Part shown: piece after piece, positions 7,501 to 14,116 of the stretch | Position numbering within the stretch: the stretch's first letter is position 1 | Layout of the letters: every line of letters starts with the position of its first letter | Assembly: GCA_021106665.1 (NCBI GenBank) | Contig: JAIOTR010000344.1 | Coordinates: 1 to 16,017 of the forward strand | Origin: Bacteroidales bacterium | GTDB lineage: Bacteria > Bacteroidota > Bacteroidia > Bacteroidales > JAADJA01 | Length of the DNA: 16,017 bases | Reading direction: 5' to 3' | Translations under genes and position numbers: made by a program | The notes under the pieces: model-generated | Told to the model about the DNA's origin: nothing | The model's input: the letters and a program-made list of their open reading frames with translations, nothing else | The model's database searches: none

Positions 7501-10500
7501 TTACATACTTCTTCTATACTGACCACCAACATTAAACAGCGAATTAGTAATCTGGCCAATAGAAGCAAATTTTGTAGTTTCCATCAGCGCTTCAAAAACA
7601 TTCTCATTCCGGACAGCACTGTCTTTTAAATTCTGCAACCATTGCCTGGTTTCATTGTCATAAGTTCTATGCAATTCTTTTAGCATAGAAATCTGGTATT
7701 CTTTCTCCTTTTTTGTTGCCCTGATGACTTCTCCAGGAATTGTAGTGGGAGATCCTTTTGATGATAAAAATGTATTAACCCCCATGATCGGTAACTTACC
7801 GGAATGTTTCAGCTCTTCATAATACAATGATTCTTCCTGAATTTTACTTCGCTGATACATGGTTTCCATAGCCCCCAAAACACCTCCTCTTTCGGTGAGT
7901 TTATCAAACTCAGAAAGAACAGCCTCTTCCACTAAATCGGTCAATTCCTCAATAATAAATGAGCCTTGCAAGGGATTTTGATTTTTAGCCAGTCCTAATT
8001 CATGGTTTATGATCATCTGAATAGCCATAGCACGACGTACCGACTCTTCTGTGGGAGTTGTAATTGCCTCGTCATATGCATTTGTATGCAAAGAATTGCA
8101 ATTATCATATATTGCATACAAAGCTTGTAATGTGGTTCTTATATCGTTAAAGTCTATTTCCTGAGCATGAAGCGAGCGACCAGAGGTTTGGATATGATAT
8201 TTGAGTTTTTGTGACCTGTCATTGGCTCCATATTTTAGTTTCATTGCTTTTGCCCAAATCAACCTGGCAACGCGACCCATCACTGAGTATTCCGGATCAA
8301 TACCATTAGAGAAAAAGAATGAAAGGTTCGGCGCGAATAAATTAATGTCCATTCCTCTGGACAAATAATATTCAACATAGGTAAATCCATTAGCTAAAGT
8401 AAAGGCTAACTGTGAAATCGGATTAGCCCCTGCTTCTGCAATATGATATCCCGAAATTGAAACAGAATAAAAGTTTCTGACATTATTCGCAGTAAAATAT
8501 TGCTGAATGTCGCCCATTAATTTTATCGAAAAGTCAGTGGAAAAAATACATGTATTTTGTGCCTGGTCTTCTTTTAGAATGTCAGCCTGGACTGTCCCCC
8601 TGACATTACACAGGGTGTCTGCCTTTATTTTTTCATAAACCTCTTTAGGCAAAACTTTATCACCGGTTATACCAAGTAACATCAATCCTAAGCCATTATT
8701 ACCTTCAGGTAACTTCCCCTGGTATTGAGGTCGTTTTGACCCCCATTCTTCATAGAATTTATTAATCTTCTTTTCTGTTTCTTTAATTAATCCATTTTGA
8801 TGTATAAAAATTTCACATTGTTGATCAATTGCAGCATTCATAAAATATCCCACCATAATCGGGGCCGGACCATTGATTGTCATTGAAACAGATGTTTTCG
8901 GATCTGTTAAATTAAATCCGGAATAAAGTTTTTTTGCATCATCAAGGCAGGATATTGAAACCCCGGAGTTTCCAATTTTACCATATATGTCCGGTCTGCG
9001 ATCCGGATCCTCACCATAAAGTGTTACTGAGTCAAATGCCGTTGAGAGTCGCTTCGCCGGCAATCCAAGTGATACATAATGAAAACGTTTATTCGTTCTT
9101 TCGGGGCCACCTTCTCCGGCAAACATCCTAGTTGGGTCTTCTCCCTCACGCTTAAAAGGAAATACGCCTGAAGCAAAAGGAAATTCCCCGGGAACATTCT
9201 CCCGAAGATTCCATATTAAAATGTCGCCCCAGCCTTTGTATTTTGGTAAAGATATTTTTGGGATTTGTAAATGCGACAGTGACTCTGAGTGTGTTGCAAG
9301 TTTAAATTCTTTATCCCTAACTTTAAAAACAAAATATTTTGCTTTATATGAGCGAACCTTTTCTCCCCATTTTTCTAAAATCTCTTTGTTATGACCGTCC
9401 AGATCTAATTCAAACTTTTTATACTGTTCCTCAAGGGTTTTTATTGCTTGACGGCCATCGTCTGTGTCATAATTTAATGAATTGATCGATTCTCTGATGG
9501 CATAAAGCTTTTGAGCAATTTCAGACTGATCTTCTGACCAATTATTATAATTTCTTACGGTATCTGAAATCTCTGAAAGATATCTTGTACGATTTGGAGG
9601 TATAATAAAAATCTTTTCCGGCACATCATCTGATTCTTCAATTTCAGACTCAAAGACTACTCCTGTTTTCTCTTTAATCTTACTTATCAATGCGTTAAAT
9701 AATTCGTTTACGCCGGGATCATTAAACTGGGAGGCAATAGTACCATATACAGGCATCTCGTCAGGATTTTTATCCCACAACAGATGATTACGCTGGTATT
9801 GTTTTTTAACATCCCTGAGTGCATCAAGCGCACCTCTTTTATCAAACTTATTTAAAGCAATCAGATCGGCAAAATCAAGCATATCAATTTTTTCCAGTTG
9901 TGTGCCTGCTCCATATTCGGGTGTCATTACATAAAGAGAAAGGTCGCTATGATCAATAATCTCTGTATCTGATTGCCCAATCCCCGAAGTTTCCAAAATA
10001 ATAAGATCATATCCGGCAGCCTGAACAATGGATTCAGCATCTTTAACATATCTCGACATGGCAAGATTCGATTGCCGGGTTGCAAGAGACCTCATATATA
10101 CCCTTGAATTATTAATCGCATTCATCCTTATCCTGTCCCCAAGAAGGGCGCCTCCCGTCTTCCGTTTTGAAGGATCAACTGATATTATTGCAATCGTCTT
10201 TTCAGGATATACGGTTAAAAACCTTCTAACAATCTCATCCACCATAGAGGATTTTCCTGAGCCACCCGTTCCGGTGATGCCAAGAACCGGAGATTTTTTA
10301 TTTTTTTTCTTGAGCTGATCTACTATTTTTTGGGCTTCATCCGGATTATTTTCACAAGCTGAAATCAGATGTGCAATTGCATTAATATCTTTCTTTTCAA
10401 TCTCTTTAACATCCGTTTTAATTCCTTTTCCTGTTGGGAAATCAGACCTTTGAACCAAATCGTTGATCATCCCCTGAAGACCCATCTCACGGCCATCATC

Positions 10501-10872
10501 CGGCGAATAAATCCTTTCAATCCCGTATTCATGAAGATCTTTTTGCTCATCAGGAAGAATTACACCTCCACCCCCACCAAAAATTTTAATATGGGCACAA
10601 CCTTTTTCTTTTAGAAGGTCATACATATATTTAAAGAACTCAATATGCCCTCCCTGGTAAGACGTAATGGCAATGGACTGAGCATCCTCCTGCTGCGCAC
10701 AATCAACAATTTCCTGCACCGACCGGTTATGGCCAAGATGTATTACCTCCACGCCTGTGGCCTGAATAATTCTCCGCATTATATTGATGGCGGCATCATG
10801 GCCATCGAATAAGGATGCAGCGGTAACAATTCGTATGTGATTTTTTGGCTTATAAACTTCCGTTTTCTGCAT
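7501..10872 (-). CDS. icmF: Fused isobutyryl-CoA mutase IcmF (B12 domain, G-protein chaperone, mutase)
   Basis: This adenosylcobalamin-dependent mutase (about 1123 aa, usual for IcmF) interconverts isobutyryl-CoA and n-butyryl-CoA. Numbering is from the ATG at 10870-10872; a GTG two codons earlier is an alternative. The N-terminal B12-binding domain (about 10-145) has DGHD (23-26), its His being the cobalt ligand. The MeaI-type GTPase chaperone domain follows, with P-loop GITGTGGSGKS (198-208), ETSGIGQSD (switch region) and NKFD (341-344). A helical linker (about 430-515) leads to the TIM-barrel mutase (about 540-1100), with SISGYH carrying catalytic H810. Substrate-pocket residues F584 (RMFAGEGG) and Q772 (QAQNT) sit where methylmalonyl-CoA mutases have Tyr and Arg, marking the isobutyryl/butyryl specificity. 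All three modules look complete. A role in valine/branched-chain acid or butyrate metabolism is inferred. Confidence 0.97.
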   Translation of the reverse strand: MQKTEVYKPKNHIRIVTAASLFDGHDAAINIMRRIIQATGVEVIHLGHNRSVQEIVDCAQQEDAQSIAITSYQGGHIEFFKYMYDLLKEKGCAHIKIFGGGGGVILPDEQKDLHEYGIERIYSPDDGREMGLQGMINDLVQRSDFPTGKGIKTDVKEIEKKDINAIAHLISACENNPDEAQKIVDQLKKKNKKSPVLGITGTGGSGKSSMVDEIVRRFLTVYPEKTIAIISVDPSKRKTGGALLGDRIRMNAINNSRVYMRSLATRQSNLAMSRYVKDAESIVQAAGYDLIILETSGIGQSDTEIIDHSDLSLYVMTPEYGAGTQLEKIDMLDFADLIALNKFDKRGALDALRDVKKQYQRNHLLWDKNPDEMPVYGTIASQFNDPGVNELFNALISKIKEKTGVVFESEIEESDDVPEKIFIIPPNRTRYLSEISDTVRNYNNWSEDQSEIAQKLYAIRESINSLNYDTDDGRQAIKTLEEQYKKFELDLDGHNKEILEKWGEKVRSYKAKYFVFKVRDKEFKLATHSESLSHLQIPKISLPKYKGWGDILIWNLRENVPGEFPFASGVFPFKREGEDPTRMFAGEGGPERTNKRFHYVSLGLPAKRLSTAFDSVTLYGEDPDRRPDIYGKIGNSGVSISCLDDAKKLYSGFNLTDPKTSVSMTINGPAPIMVGYFMNAAIDQQCEIFIHQNGLIKETEKKINKFYEEWGSKRPQYQGKLPEGNNGLGLMLLGITGDKVLPKEVYEKIKADTLCNVRGTVQADILKEDQAQNTCIFSTDFSIKLMGDIQQYFTANNVRNFYSVSISGYHIAEAGANPISQLAFTLANGFTYVEYYLSRGMDINLFAPNLSFFFSNGIDPEYSVMGRVARLIWAKAMKLKYGANDRSQKLKYHIQTSGRSLHAQEIDFNDIRTTLQALYAIYDNCNSLHTNAYDEAITTPTEESVRRAMAIQMIINHELGLAKNQNPLQGSFIIEELTDLVEEAVLSEFDKLTERGGVLGAMETMYQRSKIQEESLYYEELKHSGKLPIMGVNTFLSSKGSPTTIPGEVIRATKKEKEYQISMLKELHRTYDNETRQWLQNLKDSAVRNENVFEALMETTKFASIGQITNSLFNVGGQYRRSM

Positions 10873-10905
10873 GTTCACTTTTGTTTTTTAAACATATAAG
10901 AAATG

Positions 10906-10913
10906 CAAATTTA
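10906..10913 (-). promoter_or_regulatory. Possible -7 promoter element of the icmF operon
   Basis: The minus strand reads TAAATTTG, matching TAnnTTTG, 33 nt before the icmF ATG. No TTTG is found at the expected 19-21 nt further upstream, so the element is only a candidate. No cobalamin riboswitch features are seen in this leader. Confidence 0.35.
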
Positions 10914-10929
10914 AGGAAAGTTTGCTGAT

Positions 10930-11040
10930 TGATTATACTAACGGAAATCAGGTTTGCAAATTTCAGAAGTTTGATTTCGTCAGTATATGCTGATCTGTAA
11001 AAATTTTCTTTTGAAAATTCAAACAGCATCAGTATAATCA
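10930..11040. promoter_or_regulatory. Inverted repeats in the icmF / beta-barrel divergent intergenic region
   Basis: TGATTATACT (10930-10939) and AGTATAATCA (11031-11040) form a perfect 10-bp inverted repeat with 91 nt between arms. Inside it lies a 7-bp dyad, AATTTTC-TTTT-GAAAATT (11002-11019), and TGCTGAT occurs twice (10923-10929, 10988-10994). This is the only structure seen in the 288-nt gap 10873-11160, which must hold the starts of two divergent operons. A regulatory role is a guess. Confidence 0.3.
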
Positions 11041-11160
11041 CTATCTAACTTGATTTTAACGTCTCGATTTTATTTGAAACCTCTACTGAAAAAAATTTTA
11101 GGATATAAATCCTCACATTATCGAATTATTTTAATAAATTCGTCTAAAATTCACGTTGCC

Positions 11161-11733
11161 ATGATGAACAACTTCCCGCTAAAAAAAAATAGACATATTT
11201 GGGCAAAAATGCCAATAGCGTCCATTCTTGTTATTCTTTTGTTTTGTCCGGGTATTAATTTTGGTCAAAGCCCCAGGCAAAAATCCAGCGGAGTTGAAGC
11301 GTCTGTTTCCTATGATTACCTTGAAGATTTAAAAATTCATTTTCAGTTTTTTTATAGCTTTAAAAAACATGAGCCATTTATCGGAATAGAGTTTCCGATT
11401 AGCTCTGATCCAATATCTAATTATGGGTTAAATGCCGGATATAAATTCTATCCCAACAAAAACAGGCAAACATTCGATCTGTATTTTCTATACCTTTTAC
11501 AAGCAACCTCCAGAAAACTCTATAGCTCTTCTACCATTAACGGATTCTCATTGCACAACCTTCTCGGATACGGATTTAACATCTATATCGGTAATACTAT
11601 CTTTGTTAAGCATTATATTGCAGCAGGGATTGAAAACTCGTGGTTCGGCGCTCAGGGTAATTTCTCTGATCTGAGCTTGATCGGGAGTCTGGGGATCGGC
11701 CTAAAGATTAAACCAATAAAATCCAGCAAATGA
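11161..11733 (+). CDS. Small probable outer-membrane beta-barrel protein, function unknown
   Basis: This gene is not recognised as a named family. The frame is open further upstream to a TTG at 11050, but the tandem ATG ATG at 11161 gives 190 aa with a convincing signal peptide: basic KKNRH, a hydrophobic core IASILVILLFCPG, and a likely cut near NFGQ (33-36). The mature part alternates short aromatic-rich strands with turns (FQFFYSFKKHEPFIGIEF, LNAGYKFYPN, FDLYFLYLLQ, SLGIGLKIKP). This fits a small outer-membrane barrel of about eight strands. Its stop overlaps the next start in ATGA (11730-11733), so it is translationally coupled to the phosphodiesterase gene and may share its envelope role. 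Barrel topology is inferred from pattern only. Confidence 0.6.
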   Translation: MMNNFPLKKNRHIWAKMPIASILVILLFCPGINFGQSPRQKSSGVEASVSYDYLEDLKIHFQFFYSFKKHEPFIGIEFPISSDPISNYGLNAGYKFYPNKNRQTFDLYFLYLLQATSRKLYSSSTINGFSLHNLLGYGFNIYIGNTIFVKHYIAAGIENSWFGAQGNFSDLSLIGSLGIGLKIKPIKSSK

Positions 11734-12725
11734 AAAATCTCTTTATAATATTATGGATTTTATGTCCTATAATAGCCGTTTCCCAGAGCAATGTCATTGC
11801 TCACCGGGGCGCTTCTTCTATTGCCCCCGAAAATACCCTGGCCGCATTTAACAAAGCCATTGAAGCAGGGTGCGATTACATTGAAATGGATATCAGGATG
11901 TCGAAGGACGATTCTGTTATGGTAATCCACGATGAAACGCTTGACAGGACAACTGATGGAGCCGGGCAAGTCAATCAATTCAGCTATAACCAGCTAAAAA
12001 AATTATCTGCAGGTTATGCTGAAAAGTTTGATTCTGATTACACAGATGAACAAATTCCTTCTTTATTTGATGTCCTGTTGTTGGCAAAAGGAAAAGTAAA
12101 TGTTTGTATAGACCAAAAAAACTCACCCGAAATGCCAGTAATTGATTTGGTACTTAAAATGAATATGAAAAAGCAAGTTTATTTAATGTCATATAATGTT
12201 GAGAAGCTTATAAGAATTAAAACAATCAATCCGCAAATACAAACCATTTTGCTGAAGAATACTCTCACAAATGTTGATCTGGATATTGCCCGGGATATTG
12301 GAGTTTCGGGAGTAAGTACTTCATACATCTCTTCCGGTTTCCTTGTAAACAAAGCTCATGAAGTGGACTTGAAATACTGGGCAGGAATTGTTAACGATCC
12401 TGCAAAAGCAGAGAGTCTATTTAAAAATAATGTTGATGCAATAATTACTGACTACCCCCAATTAATGACAATGAACATCGAGAACCAGATCAATATTTCA
12501 CCCAATCCCTTTCGAGAATCCGTTAAAATTCAATTGAAAAATTCTAATAATATTCAGCGTGTATGGATCATAAATGCAAAGGGTTTAATTATTCATGAGT
12601 TCAGCATACCATACCCCAATCCGCTTATTTGGCAACCTGACAAGAATTTATCCAGGGGTTTATATTTAGTTTACATGATTAAAAACGAAACAATTATTTT
12701 TGAAAAAATTTTATTCATCGATTAA
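11730..12725 (+). CDS. Secreted glycerophosphodiester phosphodiesterase with C-terminal T9SS sorting domain
   Basis: This 331-aa enzyme of the GDPD family would hydrolyse glycerophosphodiesters (deacylated phospholipids, possibly teichoic-type polymers) to glycerol-3-phosphate and an alcohol. A signal peptide covers about 1-19 (cut near AVSQ). The catalytic TIM barrel (about 20-248) has HRG (25-27), ENT (34-36), metal ligands E52 and D54 in YIEMDI, and HD (67-68). The third metal-ligand region reads CIDQK with D128, where the family usually has Glu, a conservative change. Residues 257-331 start with SPNPF, contain GLYLVYMI and end EKILFID, which is a T9SS type A sorting tail. The enzyme is therefore likely exported across the outer membrane rather than left in the periplasm like GlpQ. 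It overlaps the upstream gene by 4 nt, and pgi follows after 11 nt. Confidence 0.93.
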   Translation: MKNLFIILWILCPIIAVSQSNVIAHRGASSIAPENTLAAFNKAIEAGCDYIEMDIRMSKDDSVMVIHDETLDRTTDGAGQVNQFSYNQLKKLSAGYAEKFDSDYTDEQIPSLFDVLLLAKGKVNVCIDQKNSPEMPVIDLVLKMNMKKQVYLMSYNVEKLIRIKTINPQIQTILLKNTLTNVDLDIARDIGVSGVSTSYISSGFLVNKAHEVDLKYWAGIVNDPAKAESLFKNNVDAIITDYPQLMTMNIENQINISPNPFRESVKIQLKNSNNIQRVWIINAKGLIIHEFSIPYPNPLIWQPDKNLSRGLYLVYMIKNETIIFEKILFID

Positions 12726-12736
12726 AACTAATCTTT

Positions 12737-14086
12737 ATGAAATTTCTCAAAGTCGAAAATAGTAGGGTGTTTGAATTTGTAAAGCAAGAAGATATTGAAA
12801 AATTCCAATCCGATATCACCAAACATCATATGGCAATCTTAGAAAAAAGAAGCAAAGGAAATGATTTTTTAGGCTGGGTCGACCTCCCTTCAGCCATAAA
12901 CAACGAAATCATAGAATCTATTGTTCAAGTAGCTCAAAAAATCAAGGAAAAAGCAGAGGTCTTTGTTGTAATTGGAATTGGAGGGTCTTACCTTGGATCC
13001 AGGGCTATAATTGAGGCATTGAATAAAAATTTTACTTTCCTAGAAGAAAAAAAGGAATATCCAATAATCATATATGCCGGACAAAATATTAGCGAAGATT
13101 ATTTAAGTGACCTTCTTGAAATATTGAATAAAAAAGAATATGCACTTGCTGTTATTTCAAAATCAGGAACAACTACAGAGCCAGCCATTGCATTCAGAAT
13201 ATTAAAAAGCCATCTGGAAAAAAAATATGGAAAACCAGAAGCTAAAGAGAGAATTATTGCAATCACCGATGAATCCAAAGGAGTTCTAAAAAAACTTGCA
13301 ACTGATGAAGGCTATCAAACTTTTGTTGTTCCTGATGATGTTGGGGGAAGGTATTCTGTGTTAACACCTGTTGGCCTTTTGCCAATAGCGGTTGCCGGTT
13401 TTAATATCCAAAAGTTAATTGATGGAGCGAGAACTATGCAAGAGCTTAATTTACAAACTTCTTCTTTCGAACAAAATCCAATAACCTTGTATGCAGCAAC
13501 TCGAAACGCCCTTTATCGCAAAAATAAGTTTATCGAAATCCTGGTTAATTACCAGCCAAACCTGTATTATTTCACCGAATGGTGGAAACAGCTGTATGGT
13601 GAAAGTGAGGGTAAAGAAGGCAAGGGAATTTTTCCTGCAAGTGTAAGCTTTACTTCTGATCTTCACTCAATGGGGCAATATATTCAGGAGGGTCAACGGA
13701 TTTTGTTTGAGACAATATTGTCGGTTGAAAAACCCGAAAGTGAGCTGATAATTCCAAATGACAAAAATAATCTTGACGGATTAAATTATATTGCTGGCAA
13801 AAGATTACACGAAGTAAACCAAATGGCTGAACTGGGAACAATATTGGCGCATGTTGAGGGTGGGGTTCCAAATATTGAAATTAAAATACCGAAAGTTTCG
13901 GAATATTATCTTGGTCAACTAATCTATTTCTTTGAAATGGCATGCGCCATTAGTGGATATATTATCGGTGTCAATCCATTTGATCAACCCGGTGTTGAAG
14001 CTTATAAAAAGAATATGTTTGCATTACTCGGCAAGCCAGGATTTGAGATGGAAACTGAAAAAATCAGAAAAACTATATCCTCCTAA
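12737..14086 (+). CDS. pgi: Glucose-6-phosphate isomerase
   Basis: This cytoplasmic glycolytic/gluconeogenic enzyme interconverts glucose-6-phosphate and fructose-6-phosphate. At 449 aa it belongs to the short bacterial PGI type found in Firmicutes and Bacteroidota. Sugar-phosphate binding motifs are IGIGGSYLGSRA (79-90) and SKSGTTTEPA (141-150). The family signature DDVGGRYSVLTPVG lies at 200-213. The catalytic Glu lies in YGESEGKEGKG (287-297), a conserved His in SDLHSMGQ (310), and the second signature FDQPGVEAYK (415-424) ends in catalytic K424. All expected residues are present and the length is normal. It starts 11 nt after the phosphodiesterase gene with no visible promoter or terminator between, so read-through from that operon is likely. 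No clear terminator hairpin is seen in the 30 nt separating it from the convergent gene. Confidence 0.98.
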   Translation: MKFLKVENSRVFEFVKQEDIEKFQSDITKHHMAILEKRSKGNDFLGWVDLPSAINNEIIESIVQVAQKIKEKAEVFVVIGIGGSYLGSRAIIEALNKNFTFLEEKKEYPIIIYAGQNISEDYLSDLLEILNKKEYALAVISKSGTTTEPAIAFRILKSHLEKKYGKPEAKERIIAITDESKGVLKKLATDEGYQTFVVPDDVGGRYSVLTPVGLLPIAVAGFNIQKLIDGARTMQELNLQTSSFEQNPITLYAATRNALYRKNKFIEILVNYQPNLYYFTEWWKQLYGESEGKEGKGIFPASVSFTSDLHSMGQYIQEGQRILFETILSVEKPESELIIPNDKNNLDGLNYIAGKRLHEVNQMAELGTILAHVEGGVPNIEIKIPKVSEYYLGQLIYFFEMACAISGYIIGVNPFDQPGVEAYKKNMFALLGKPGFEMETEKIRKTISS

Positions 14087-14116
14087 CTTTAGGTTAAAAA
14101 TTGAGTTAAAAATAAA

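Noticed and set aside
10028..10318. Plus-strand open frame of 96 codons inside icmF, and similar antisense frames inside the other genes
   Set aside because: They lie antisense to strongly conserved coding sequence, show no family resemblance and have no promoter of their own.
10873..11160. Cobalamin riboswitch upstream of the B12-dependent icmF
   Set aside because: No B12-box-like sequence or multi-stem layout is seen on the minus strand, and the space to the -7 candidate is too short for a riboswitch aptamer.
11050..11160. Extended N-terminus of the barrel protein from the TTG at 11050
   Set aside because: The extra 37 residues would sit before a normal signal peptide, and the tandem ATG at 11161 is a better start.
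14087..14116. Terminator between pgi and the convergent secreted-protein gene
   Set aside because: The 30 nt are AT-rich, but no stem of useful length can be drawn.
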